Source: Methanobrevibacter ruminantium (lineage in GTDB: Archaea; Methanobacteriota; Methanobacteria; Methanobacteriales; Methanobacteriaceae). Taken from it: a stretch of DNA of 64,000 nucleotides. The notes under the pieces are model-generated. The model did no database searches, had not been told where the DNA came from, and saw nothing but the letters and a program-made list of their open reading frames with translations. Numbering within the stretch: the first letter of the stretch is position 1; each line of letters opens with the position of its first letter. Positions 45,097-53,852 of the stretch are shown piece by piece. Position numbers and translations under genes: made by a program. Where the stretch lies: contig SFKZ01000001.1 in the NCBI GenBank assembly GCA_004553595.1, forward strand, positions 186,001-250,000, in the 5' to 3' direction.

Positions 45097-45429
45097 TCAC
45101 TCTTCTACCATAATCAATTTTCCTGACTGGTCCTGATATACCTTACCCATTTCAGTATATCCTTGACCGGATTTATTGCTTACATCCGGAGTCTCGTTCA
45201 ATTGCTGGCCTTGATCCACTTCACTGACTTCACTCATCTGTTGCATGACATTCTGCTTTTCCTCTTGAGTCATGTCAGAGAAAATGACACCTTGCATATT
45301 CCATGAAATAACCAAAAACACCAAAAGCCCTACGGCAATAACCAGCATTGCATCAACTAGATTTGCAGTTCCAGCCATAGGATCCTCAGTATCTTCAGAC
45401 AATCTCTTTCCACCTTGACGACGTACCAT
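45097..45429 (-). CDS. DUF2149 membrane protein (TolR/ExbD-like position)
   Basis: The 110 residues start at ATG 45429, preceded by GGTGATGAG. One transmembrane helix (AMLVIAVGLLVFLVISW, about 28-44) is followed by an extracytoplasmic tail. GTANLVDAMLVIAVG resembles the short N terminus plus helix of TolR/ExbD proteins, with an Asp in the membrane segment. It is the last gene of an operon with an ExbB homologue and DUF2162. It probably forms the second half of an ion-driven motor; this is inferred from order and topology. Confidence 0.75.
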   Translation of the reverse strand: MVRRQGGKRLSEDTEDPMAGTANLVDAMLVIAVGLLVFLVISWNMQGVIFSDMTQEEKQNVMQQMSEVSEVDQGQQLNETPDVSNKSGQGYTEMGKVYQDQSGKLIMVEE

Positions 45430-45486
45430 CTCATCACCAAAAATATAGATTAAGTATAAGAATCGAATAATAATCATTAAAAAAAA

Positions 45487-46152
45487 TTATTTACCTCTTA
45501 TCTCATCCTCTTTCTTTAACCTGTCCAAAACAGTGTCAGCCAAAGCATCTAAATTGGAAAGATACTGTTCATACCATCGTCTGCGAATCTTTCCAGCCAC
45601 ATAAGCCACTGCCCCTGAACCAATACCTACAACAGTAGTGTCAAATGCAACTATGATAGCGCTTGCAAGAGTGTTTACATCTCCGCTTCCAAGTGCAGCT
45701 AGCCCTGGTCCCATTGGAATGAGTGTACCCATCAATCCAAGGGTAGGTCCAATTTTTGTTACAATGTCTGTTTTTTGAAGATTCTTTTCAATCTTATCCT
45801 GTTCCTCTTCAAACAGCTTTCTAGCCAATGCACGTCTAGTGTCTTCTCTTAAGTCTTTTGACTTAGCAATCTCTATTAAAACCACTTTTTGAGAATGTTG
45901 AATAGGAGCATTCTTTATAATGCCTTGAATATCATTTATGTCCTCACAATTAGCTATCCTATAAATCAAATCTCTGACTAATTTAACAGGCACTTTCTTA
46001 TGAGAACTGTATTCTGAGATAAGGCTTCCTATAATATAAACTGCGAATACTGCAAATGCCAATAGAAATATGATTACTGGTATCTGCAAACTTTGAGATA
46101 TGACATTCAATGCAGAAGTTAATAAATCACTTCCTGGAATTACCGTTACCAT
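45487..46152 (-). CDS. MotA/TolQ/ExbB proton channel family protein
   Basis: The 221 residues show the ExbB plan. One N-terminal helix (IPVIIFLLAFAVFAVYIIG) is followed by a cytoplasmic domain (residues about 50-125), then two helices with the family signature KIGPTLGLMGTLIPMGPGL (about 133-151) and TLASAIIVAFDTTVVGIGSG (about 160-179). It should channel protons or sodium to power its DUF2149 partner. Archaea of this type have no outer membrane, so the driven process is not TonB import and remains unknown. Confidence 0.88.
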   Translation of the reverse strand: MVTVIPGSDLLTSALNVISQSLQIPVIIFLLAFAVFAVYIIGSLISEYSSHKKVPVKLVRDLIYRIANCEDINDIQGIIKNAPIQHSQKVVLIEIAKSKDLREDTRRALARKLFEEEQDKIEKNLQKTDIVTKIGPTLGLMGTLIPMGPGLAALGSGDVNTLASAIIVAFDTTVVGIGSGAVAYVAGKIRRRWYEQYLSNLDALADTVLDRLKKEDEIRGK

Positions 46153-46198
46153 TTCACCACCAAAAAAATAATAAATAAATTTAAAAAATTATAAAAAA

Positions 46199-46912
46199 TC
46201 AAAACTTTATTAAAAAATCATTCCTTCGAGAAATCATGATTCCCATAATTGCAATTCCAATAGCAAGCAAAAATGTCAAGGCCAAGGAAGTTAAAGAAGG
46301 AATTGTCATGTATCTCATGGATTGATTGAATGCTTGAATTATATTAGGTATCAATATAGAGGACAAAAGGAAATAAATTCCTAAAAACAGCATGAAATTT
46401 CCAATAACGATTGGATAAGGCTTTTTAAGGAATTTAACTATTAAATTAGATGCAAAATATCCTAGCAATATCACCAAAACCATTGCAATGGCAACATACT
46501 GACTTAGTGAAAATGCACCTAATCCAATTGTAGGAGCTGCCATTATAATGCTGGCTAAAATAGATCCAAAGTAGCAGGGACAAGGAGCAACTAAAATCAT
46601 TCTAGTAGTTCTCATGGTGTTGTTTTCATGTTTTTTCCACTCCTTAATTGTATATATTCCTGAAAAAATCATGATGATGGCCATGATTAGGTAAATAATA
46701 GAGTTATAGCTGTTAATTATTTCTGTCATTTGGCTTGTATACAAGGAAGCGATAGCGGATAGAAGCATTATTCCTCCACCATAAGCTAAACACAATAGAG
46801 CCAAATTCCTTTTTGAGAGATTTGCCAATCCACTGGCTATTCCAAGCTTTGTGCCAAATAAAATAACAGCTGCAAAAACACCTAATTGCCATAATGCACT
46901 TAATATATCCAT
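46199..46912 (-). CDS. DUF2162 multi-pass membrane protein
   Basis: The 237 residues form about six or seven helices. APCPCYFGSILASIIMA (about 109-125) places a Cys-Pro-Cys motif at a membrane boundary, like the redox/metal motifs of DsbD/CcdA-type proteins. The family name DUF2162 is from memory and fits the neighbours ExbB and DUF2149. First gene of the operon. A transporter for a metal or reductant is plausible but unproven. Confidence 0.75.
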   Translation of the reverse strand: MDILSALWQLGVFAAVILFGTKLGIASGLANLSKRNLALLCLAYGGGIMLLSAIASLYTSQMTEIINSYNSIIYLIMAIIMIFSGIYTIKEWKKHENNTMRTTRMILVAPCPCYFGSILASIIMAAPTIGLGAFSLSQYVAIAMVLVILLGYFASNLIVKFLKKPYPIVIGNFMLFLGIYFLLSSILIPNIIQAFNQSMRYMTIPSLTSLALTFLLAIGIAIMGIMISRRNDFLIKF

Positions 46913-47094
46913 AAAAACACCTGTAATTCAAAAAATCATTTAATAATATATCAGTGTTTTAAAATATGTATTACAATATATAAATATATTCTTATCAATG
47001 AAAGAAAAAAAGTTAATTTTTTGATAAAATTAAAAAAATAAGGATATTATGAAGTTTTATTAATATGAAAATAAGTTACATTCAATAGAATATT

Positions 47095-47600
47095 TCAATT
47101 TATTTTTACAAAAACCTTATCTCTGCTTTTAGACTTGCCAGATAATGCCAATCCATATTCAATGATCTCATTATCTTCAGTCTTTTTTACAGGGTAATCT
47201 GATAGAGAATATTCCCCAATCTGCTTGCCGTTTAAATGACTCAATTTCTTAATGACCTTATTGATTAAAATCAATTCCTCTTTTTTGAAATCCATTTCAG
47301 GCCCTTTTAGGGAAAAGTATCTATTCATTATCTTGCCGCATGGCAATCTTCTCTTTCCTAAACTTATCTTATTTTCCTCAACCAATTCTCTATAGCCATT
47401 TCAAAATGAATTGGCATAGGACCTCTTTCCTTCTTTATGTAGGATTCATTTGTTATGGATTGGTTGAACTCCTTATAATAATTGAAGTCTGAAAAGTAAA
47501 GCAGCTTGTGAATCACTGTTCTTCCAACAGTATTTCTAAAACCGCATTTGTAGATGATGAAATGCAATACATTCTTGAATTTATCCTTATCAAAGTCCAT
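47095..47600 (-). pseudogene. frameshifted Panacea (DUF4065/SocA-like) antitoxin-type gene
   Basis: The first 70 codons read the Panacea pattern (GRTVIHKLLYFSDFNYYKEF, then YIKKERGPMPIHFEMAIE). The frame then shifts at ATAGAGAATTGG near 47392; dropping one GA of the GAGA repeat gives a frame that continues ELVEENKISLGKRR through FSLKGPEMDFKKEELILI to 47095. The full product would be about 170 residues. Panacea proteins neutralise diverse toxins, and no toxin gene is adjacent. The break may be real or a sequencing slip. Confidence 0.75.
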
Positions 47601-47875
47601 TTTAAACCCTCTTTGAAATTATATTTCACCTATTAATTATTAAAAACTTTTTATTTGAACTTAAAAAACAGGAATAAGGATTTCTTAATCCAAAAGAAAA
47701 TTTTCATTAAAACTTAAAAAAGATAATCATTTCTTAATTTACTAACAATATACCATAAATATATATACTTTAAAAAGCATATTTTATATTGTTATTGACT
47801 ATTTACTTTTTTTGAAACTGATTTATACTTATTTTGATAATATTTTCAAAAATTGATGAATAGGGAGGAATTATT

Positions 47876-48130
47876 ATGGTAAACGAAACTTTTGAAGAAG
47901 TATCCGCAATTTTAAAACATATTATGGAAAACCCAAGTGTACCACGTAATATCAGAAGAGCTGCAGATGAATCTTTCCAAACATTAAATGATGAAAGTGA
48001 AGATCCAACTGTAAGAGCTAGTGCTGTAATCTTAAAGTTAGATGAAATCAGTAACGATCCTAATATCCCAGTTCATGCAAGAACCTTAATTTGGGAAATC
48101 TTATCTAAATTGGAATCTATCACAGTTTAA
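47876..48130 (+). CDS. UPF0147 family protein
   Basis: An 84-residue, all-helical small protein conserved across euryarchaea (UPF0147). Typical stretches are HIMENPSVPRNIRRAADE and DPNIPVHARTLIWEILSKLE. The function is unknown. A strong AGGGAGG ribosome binding site and a TATA-like TTTATACTT near 47822-47830 point to solid expression. A single-gene unit. Confidence 0.88.
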   Translation: MVNETFEEVSAILKHIMENPSVPRNIRRAADESFQTLNDESEDPTVRASAVILKLDEISNDPNIPVHARTLIWEILSKLESITV

Positions 48131-48446
48131 ATTTTCCAATTTATTTATTCTTTTTTTACTTTTTTAAATTATTTTAATTATTTTTAACTATTCTCTATTT
48201 TTTACAATAAGTTATCATTATTTTTCATTTTCTATCAAATTCATAAGACAATTATGTTTGCTCTAATTTTCTCTATTTCAATTAGGTCAAATTACAGGAA
48301 ACCTAGACGTGCATTTCAAGTGTAAAATTTAGAAATTTTAATATTGATTTCATTGGTTCCTATAAAAAATTTTTACAAATTGATAACCTTTATAAGTAAC
48401 GATTTCATAACATAGTGTACATGCTATTTTTATAGGGGTGAAATGT
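48131..48446. other. intergenic region with a stray mini-ORB site
   Basis: No gene was seen. It contains the exact 13-mer TTTCAAGTGTAAA at 48314-48326 and a promoter-like CCTTTATAAG at about 48387-48396 for the HIRAN gene, whose AGGGGTGA ribosome binding site follows. Confidence 0.55.
48314..48326 (+). other. exact mini-ORB-like 13-mer upstream of the HIRAN gene
   Basis: TTTCAAGTGTAAA is the reverse complement of the site at 52068-52080 in the probable origin. It lies 3.4 kb from the orc1/cdc6-linked cluster and upstream of a HIRAN-domain gene. Confidence 0.6.
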
Positions 48447-48812
48447 ATGAACGATGAAAAATTTAATGAAAAATATGTAACTGTAATCTGTTTTAACCAA
48501 TTTCATGGAAAGAAGATATTCAAGATTGGTTCTATTTTAAAGCTTATCAAAGAGCCGGACAACAATCTTGATTCAGAAGCAATAAGAGTTGAAATGAGAT
48601 ATGCCGGCAAAGTGGGATACTTGGCTAACAGCACTAAAACTGTTGTTAGAGGTACAATGAGTTCAGGAAGGGTTTATGATAAAATCGATGATGAAAACGC
48701 ATATGCAATCGTAAAGTTCATTTCTCATCAGAATGTAATTGCTAAAGTCATCGAGGAAGATGAACTTGCTGAACTTAAAAAAGATCCTGGAAATGATGTG
48801 AATTTCATTTAA
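48447..48812 (+). CDS. HIRAN domain protein
   Basis: A 121-residue stand-alone HIRAN domain: VTVICFNQFHGKKIFKIGS, then LKLIKEPDNNLDSEAIRVE and KVGYLANS. HIRAN domains bind 3' ends of single-stranded DNA, as in HLTF, or stalled-fork features. I chose ATG 48447 after AGGGGTGA; an in-frame GTG lies three codons earlier. The ARPP-1 gene follows by 81 bp in the same direction, and an ORB-like site lies upstream, so a link to replication stress is possible. Confidence 0.85.
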   Translation: MNDEKFNEKYVTVICFNQFHGKKIFKIGSILKLIKEPDNNLDSEAIRVEMRYAGKVGYLANSTKTVVRGTMSSGRVYDKIDDENAYAIVKFISHQNVIAKVIEEDELAELKKDPGNDVNFI

Positions 48813-48893
48813 AGCTTTTTATCAAAAATTAAATTTATAAGGCATCTAATAAAAATTAGTTTGAATAGTATAAAACAAATATGGGGTGATAAG

Positions 48894-49895
48894 GTGGAAA
48901 AATCAAACAAGGAAATTGAAAACAGCGAAATTATAGAAGATTTAAACAAGATTGAAAACATTGCATTCATTGACTTAAACGGCGCTAAGATATCCATTGA
49001 GATATTGGAAAGCCAAAAGTACGAAAATGTTGAGGCAATTCCAATCAGGAGTGATTTCTTTGGGAAAAAGGATTTCCTCACTCTTAAGAAAGGATATGAG
49101 ATGAACCTTGTTGAAATCAAGGAGCTGGACCATTCAACTGTAAATGCCGTTTCATGCAAAAACGATTCTGTAGCTCCACTCATATTGATTGATGGAGATG
49201 AAATCACCGGTGCAATGCAAAACCGTATCATTAATGACACTTTACTCATTCCTGCCAAGTCAACCGTTAATATTCCTGTTAGCTGCACTGAACATGGAAG
49301 ATGGCACACAAGAGGAGAAGGTGAGGCATCAAGAACCTTCAAGCCATCATTGTATTCTGCAAATCACAGTACAAGAAGCAGAAAATCAAGAGCTTCCTAT
49401 GAGGAACGTGACTATCAAGGAGAAGTTTGGGATTCCATCAGTGAATTTGAATCAAGATCCAATTTCAAATCCATGACCAGTGCATTGAATGACAGCTATG
49501 AAAACCTTAAGGATAAGCAAAATGACTACTTAAGCAAATTCCATATTGAAGATGGCCAAAATGGTGTTATCTTCATTGTAAATGGTGAAATTAAAGGATT
49601 GGAATTGTTCTACAATCATAGCATTTACAAGCAGTATCATGAAAAGCTCTGCAGAAGCTATATCATAGAAGCTATTGTCGAAAAGAAATCCGTTGACAAT
49701 ATAGACAGATTGGAATTCGTGAAGGTTATGGAAAACATCTCACATAGCGAGTTCAAGTCTAAAAAATCAATTGGCCTTGGAGACAATGTCAAGTTTTCAA
49801 ATGATTTCGGATCAGGTTCAAGCCTCGTTTGGGAAGATGAACTGATTCACATGACTTTCTTTAAGGATTTCGTAATTAATGAAGTTATCATATAA
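48894..49895 (+). CDS. ARPP-1 domain protein
   Basis: The 333 residues match the ARPP-1 (DUF6569-like) domain associated with ADP-ribosylglycohydrolases, rhodaneses and phosphatases. Clear blocks are LILIDGDEITGAMQNRIIND, LLIPAKSTVNIPVSCTEHGR and IFIVNGEIKGLELF. The likely start is GTG 48894, with GGGGTGAT a few bases upstream; a TTG at 48861 is possible. The biochemical role is unknown. The pairing with HIRAN is the main clue, and a role in stress handling is inference. Confidence 0.75.
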   Translation: MEKSNKEIENSEIIEDLNKIENIAFIDLNGAKISIEILESQKYENVEAIPIRSDFFGKKDFLTLKKGYEMNLVEIKELDHSTVNAVSCKNDSVAPLILIDGDEITGAMQNRIINDTLLIPAKSTVNIPVSCTEHGRWHTRGEGEASRTFKPSLYSANHSTRSRKSRASYEERDYQGEVWDSISEFESRSNFKSMTSALNDSYENLKDKQNDYLSKFHIEDGQNGVIFIVNGEIKGLELFYNHSIYKQYHEKLCRSYIIEAIVEKKSVDNIDRLEFVKVMENISHSEFKSKKSIGLGDNVKFSNDFGSGSSLVWEDELIHMTFFKDFVINEVII

Positions 49896-50066
49896 CTTCA
49901 TTTTTCTTATTTTTATAAACTCTTTTTGCATCAATTAATCACTTGAAAAGTAATATCCTTTTACACCATACTATTTTTTATTATTAAATAATCATTGATT
50001 AGAAAATATAAGTTAAAAATATTCTTTTTTTTCAAAGAAATAAACTAAATAAAAAAAGTAGTTCTT

Positions 50067-51092
50067 CTATAATTGAAGAAGAATCAAATCCATAAATACG
50101 AAAAAGAAAAATATTGTAATCAGGAATATGCTAAGTCTTGCAATGTCAATTGCCTTGTCAATGCATTCAACTTTAAGTGGATGCAAATTGTCACCTAAAG
50201 TATAGACTCCCTCCTTTTCAAGCTGAATGTTCAATGCGCCAGCTACTGTTGCCATTGTGTATCCTGAATTTGGACTGTCACAGTTTCTAGCATCCCTTCC
50301 CATAATGTAATAGGCTCCTCTCCAATTGAGAGCCAAGAATGCTGCAGAGATTATTATCAAATATCCTGATATCCTGGCAGGAATGTAATTCAATATATCA
50401 TCCAAATGAGCAGGAACAAATCCAATGTTATAAAGCTCATCTGTCTTGTATCCAAGCATGGAATCTATGGTATCGACAACCCTATGGATCAATGCTGCAA
50501 GTATAGCCAATATGACAACAGTGAAATCATTGAATCCTAAAAGGAATGCTATTATACCAACAATTGAATAGTAAAAAATAGTTGAAACATATGAATCTGG
50601 AATGTTTTCAGTTAATGTTTCAATAACAGCTGATATGACATGCTCCTTATTCAATTCACTTGTTTTTCTGCTTACCAAATAACTAACTGCCTGACGTGCC
50701 TTGTTTAGATTGTTGTTTTTCAAGTCATTTTCCACATCACGTGCAGAATCAAGTAGCAGTTTCACTGAAAATGTAGATGACAACAATAAAAAAGCCGCTA
50801 ATTTAAATAAATAAATCATTCCATCATTAATGTACATGAAATGCTTGATGATTAGCATTGGCACTAAAACGACAAGTGAAGAAACAGCTATTACACAGAT
50901 AGAAACGATAAATCCGGAAATCTTATTGTCATATCCTATAAGATATTTCTTGAAAAAGATTATGATGTTTCCAATCCATACAACGGGATGCAATTTAGCT
51001 GGAAATTCTCCAATAAGCAAATCAAATGCCAAAGCAAATAAAAGTATTGTAAGCAGCATGTAAATTGAATTTGAGTAAAGTTCAGTTATCAT
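50067..51092 (-). CDS. cbiB: adenosylcobinamide-phosphate synthase (CbiB/CobD)
   Basis: CbiB attaches the aminopropanol (or its phosphate) arm to adenosylcobyric acid, a late step of B12 synthesis. The 341-residue membrane protein shows LHPVVWIGNIIIF (about 34-46), KARQAVSYLVSRKT, ETLTENIPDSYVSTIFYY, RVVDTIDSMLGYKTD and GRDARNCDSPNSGYTMA. I use the ATG at 51092; seven codons upstream a TTG is open. The ATG lacks a ribosome binding site. Corrinoids are essential for methyl transfer in methanogenesis. Confidence 0.92.
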   Translation of the reverse strand: MITELYSNSIYMLLTILLFALAFDLLIGEFPAKLHPVVWIGNIIIFFKKYLIGYDNKISGFIVSICVIAVSSLVVLVPMLIIKHFMYINDGMIYLFKLAAFLLLSSTFSVKLLLDSARDVENDLKNNNLNKARQAVSYLVSRKTSELNKEHVISAVIETLTENIPDSYVSTIFYYSIVGIIAFLLGFNDFTVVILAILAALIHRVVDTIDSMLGYKTDELYNIGFVPAHLDDILNYIPARISGYLIIISAAFLALNWRGAYYIMGRDARNCDSPNSGYTMATVAGALNIQLEKEGVYTLGDNLHPLKVECIDKAIDIARLSIFLITIFFFFVFMDLILLQL

Positions 51093-51217
51093 TAAAATTA
51101 AATATATTAGCAAACTATATATAATTTATTGATATTAAAAATTTTATTAAAATTCTATTAAAATTTAATCATGATTTAATTAAAAAAAATATTTATATTT
51201 ATTTTATGGATGATAAC

Positions 51218-51688
51218 ATGGCAATAGATGAAGAGCAAGTCAGAAACTGGTTAATGGAAGAGGATCTCTTTCGTGAAAAGATTTATGATGAAAACGCTAA
51301 TTTCCATTATCTCATTAACTTTCCAAACAACAATACAATGGACATAATCAATCCTAAAACAAAAGAGGATGTTTTAATCATAGGATGTGCAACAGAAGTT
51401 TCACAGGAAGAGAAAAACATTATCAAAAGCAGTCCTAAAGAAATGAATCAGGAATTCATTTGGAAAATAAGATTTTCATTAAATGAAATGTTTTTAGATT
51501 TTGAATTGGAACATCCTAATGATCAATTGACCAGATTCATCATAACAGAAGACATCTTTGAAGATGGACTTACAAAACATACTCTTATTAAAACAATAAA
51601 AAAAGTCTTTAAGGGAAAGCTACAATGCATATGGATTCTTGGTAAGACTTATGGATCCATTAAAAACACTACACTTCCTGAAATATAA
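51218..51688 (+). CDS. DUF2299 family protein
   Basis: The 156 residues form a small alpha/beta domain known only as DUF2299 (EEQVRNWLMEEDLFREKI near the start, FHYLINFPNNN, NEMFLDFELEHP). The fold resembles chaperone-like secretion partners, but no function is established. GGATGAT sits before ATG 51218; an ATG four codons earlier is part of the same stretch. It ends at the left border of the probable replication origin. Confidence 0.7.
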   Translation: MAIDEEQVRNWLMEEDLFREKIYDENANFHYLINFPNNNTMDIINPKTKEDVLIIGCATEVSQEEKNIIKSSPKEMNQEFIWKIRFSLNEMFLDFELEHPNDQLTRFIITEDIFEDGLTKHTLIKTIKKVFKGKLQCIWILGKTYGSIKNTTLPEI

Positions 51689-51901
51689 ATAAAATAATAT
51701 TTTTATTTATTTTTTTATTTTTATTATTCTTATTTTTATAAATGTTTTATCAATTTTTTATATTATTATTAATGTTTTTTATTATTTTTAACGTATTTTT
51801 ATGTTTAATTATTTTTTCAACGAATTCATTCCCTATTTTTTGATTATATTCTCATGTTTTAATAACGATTTTTCCATGATTTTTAGAGAGTGAGAGGTGT
51901 G

Positions 51902-51925
51902 TTTCTAGTGAAACGATTTTGAGGG
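51902..51925 (+). other. ORB-like box with G-rich flank
   Basis: TTTCTAGTGAAACG followed by ATTTTGAGGG resembles the longer euryarchaeal ORB (CCAGTGGAAAC plus G-string). It is in the opposite orientation to the next three sites. Confidence 0.6.
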
Positions 51926-51957
51926 TCTTGAAAGACTTGACAGGTATATTTCATTTG

Positions 51958-51970
51958 TATTCACTTGAAA
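51958..51970 (-). other. mini-ORB-like site
   Basis: TATTCACTTGAAA keeps the CACTTGAAA core and is followed by a CCTCTCT tract, equivalent to the G-rich side on the minus strand. Confidence 0.6.
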
Positions 51971-52067
51971 TTTTCCTCTCTATCTTTTTTTAAAGTATTC
52001 TGCGTTAAAATTCTTCATTTACGATTTAAAGCTCAAATAATTATTTTAGATTTTTCAATGAAAAAAT

Positions 52068-52080
52068 TTTACACTTGAAA
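52068..52080 (-). other. mini-ORB, exact 13-mer
   Basis: TTTACACTTGAAA, identical to the stray copies at 24619 and 48314, with CATCCC next to it (G-string on the minus strand). Confidence 0.75.
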
Positions 52081-52114
52081 TACATCCCTTCATTTTCGTT
52101 TTTTACCAAATTTG

Positions 52115-52127
52115 CTTTCACTTGAAA
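52115..52127 (-). other. mini-ORB-like site
   Basis: CTTTCACTTGAAA, core intact, followed by ATGATACTCTCTGTC. Confidence 0.65.
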
Positions 52128-52335
52128 TGATACTCTCTGTCTTTTTTTTAACCATTTTTTACAAATATTTTACTTTCTAAACCTTATGAAATTATTAAAT
52201 AATTGTTAAATTATAATCATAATGTTATTTTCAAATCAAGTCATGAATTATCATTGATTTTAAAAATTCATAATACTTTTATTTTATTATTTCAATTGAA
52301 ATAAAAATTTGACTTTATTTTAAAATAGACTATCA

Positions 52336-52348
52336 TTTCAACTGTAAA
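52336..52348 (+). other. mini-ORB-like site
   Basis: TTTCAACTGTAAA differs from the exact 13-mer at one base and points the opposite way from the site at 52495. Confidence 0.5.
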
Positions 52349-52494
52349 TTTCATTTTAAATCATTTTCATTTCTTTAATACACTTGCAATTTAGCTAATA
52401 TTATTAAAGTTTTTCCATTGTTTGATTTTTTGAGAATGTTCCCTTATTTTGAAATAATAAAAAAGTTTAAATATATTATCTGATAAACAATAGT

Positions 52495-52507
52495 AATACA
52501 GTTGAAA
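52495..52507 (-). other. mini-ORB-like site
   Basis: AATACAGTTGAAA, the nearest site to orc1/cdc6. It shares the CAGTTGAAA form with the oppositely oriented site at 52336. A weaker CACTTGCAA form sits at 52377-52389. Confidence 0.45.
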
Positions 52508-52682
52508 TTTTACTATTGAAAATGAAAATTTCTATTTTTTAATATCTTTAACTTAATTTTTCTAAAATTTCAAAATCAATTTTAGATCTTATGCTTAATT
52601 TTTATTAAAAAGGGTTAATATTTTAAATTCTGCAACATTTCAGACTTTAAAAAACACATTATTTATTTATGAGATGATTATT

Positions 52683-53852
52683 ATGAGTGACAACATTTTC
52701 GAAGGGCTTGATGAATACTTGCCTCTTGACGATAACATTTTCAAGGATAAGAAACCTTTGGATCATCGTTATTTACCTGATAACTTGCCACATAGGAAAG
52801 AACAGATTACAGCCATTGCAAGATACTGGGTAGAGGTATTGAAAGGAAGTACTCCATCTAACATTACTATTTATGGAAAGACAGGAACCGGTAAGACAGC
52901 AGCTGCAAAGTTTGCAAGAGAGCAATTGATTGAAGCAGCTCGTGATAAGCCTGTTACACTTTCAGTGGAATATGTCAGATGCACTGATTTCAATACAGAA
53001 TATCAGGTTCTCACTTACTTATGTCAAAAGCTAGGAAGGGAAGTTCCAAATCGTGGATGGACAAAAGGTGAAATTGTAAATGCATTTAGGGATGTCCTAA
53101 AAAGAAACGTATTTGGAAGAAACCGTATATTGATTGTTATTTTAGACGAAGTTGACATTCTTCTTGAAAAGGATGGGGACGGATTGTTGTATACCCTTAC
53201 CAGAACAGACAACATTGCAATCTTGTCAATCAGTAATTACCTTAACTTCAAGCAATTCATTAAGCCAAGAGTTGCAAGCAGTCTAATGGATAAGGAGATT
53301 GTGTTCCCACCTTATGATGCAGAGCAATTGGCTGACATCTTGAATGAAAGGTCCGAACTTGCATTTTATGAAAACACTCTTGAAGACAGCGTTATTCCAT
53401 TATGTTCAGCTATGGCTGCAAAAGAGGAAGGGGATGCAAGATACGCACTTGACTTATTGGAAAGTGCAGGAGACATTGCTATCGACAAGGGATCTGAAAA
53501 GGTTTTAGGCCAATATGTGCGTGAAGCTAAAGATGTCATTGAGTACAATAAGGTCAAGGACGTAATTGTCACATTGCCTACCCAACAGCAAAGGGTTCTT
53601 GCTGCTATCTTAAGGTTGACTCAAGAAGGAGAGGAAATCACTTCAGGTAAGCTATTTGAGGCTTATAAGGAGATTTCAAAAGGAGATGCAGTTACATATA
53701 GAAGAATCTTTGACTTTGTAAATGAGTTGGAGATGTTAGGTATCATTTCCACAAATACTGTATCAAAAGGCAGAGCTAAAGGTAGAACCAATATCATTAA
53801 CTTGCAAATTGATACAGATCTTTTGGAAGAGAATTTGTATAGTGTTTTATAG
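52683..53852 (+). CDS. cdc6: Orc1/Cdc6 replication initiator
   Basis: Orc1/Cdc6 binds ORB repeats, melts the origin and loads the MCM helicase. The 389 residues have an AAA+ core with Walker A ITIYGKTGTGKTAAAKF (about 60-76) and Walker B LIVILDEVDILL (about 148-159), sensor NYLNF, and a C-terminal winged helix (about 300-389, with TYRRIFDFVNELEMLGII). Start ATG 52683 follows GATGATT. The adjoining upstream DNA holds its predicted binding sites. A 3' hairpin element starts at the base after the stop. Confidence 0.95.
   Translation: MSDNIFEGLDEYLPLDDNIFKDKKPLDHRYLPDNLPHRKEQITAIARYWVEVLKGSTPSNITIYGKTGTGKTAAAKFAREQLIEAARDKPVTLSVEYVRCTDFNTEYQVLTYLCQKLGREVPNRGWTKGEIVNAFRDVLKRNVFGRNRILIVILDEVDILLEKDGDGLLYTLTRTDNIAILSISNYLNFKQFIKPRVASSLMDKEIVFPPYDAEQLADILNERSELAFYENTLEDSVIPLCSAMAAKEEGDARYALDLLESAGDIAIDKGSEKVLGQYVREAKDVIEYNKVKDVIVTLPTQQQRVLAAILRLTQEGEEITSGKLFEAYKEISKGDAVTYRRIFDFVNELEMLGIISTNTVSKGRAKGRTNIINLQIDTDLLEENLYSVL

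Larger units (their letters stand above)
51689..52682. other. probable replication origin (oriC)
   Basis: One kilobase of very AT-rich gene-free DNA directly upstream of orc1/cdc6. It carries an exact 13-mer TTTACACTTGAAA (52068-52080) and related sites at 51902, 51958, 52115, 52336, 52377 and 52495, in both orientations. Sites near the left end resemble canonical ORB boxes with a G-rich side (51902-51925). Such clustering next to orc1/cdc6 is the standard archaeal origin layout, with unwinding likely in the AT-rich middle (52140-52320). Confidence 0.85.
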
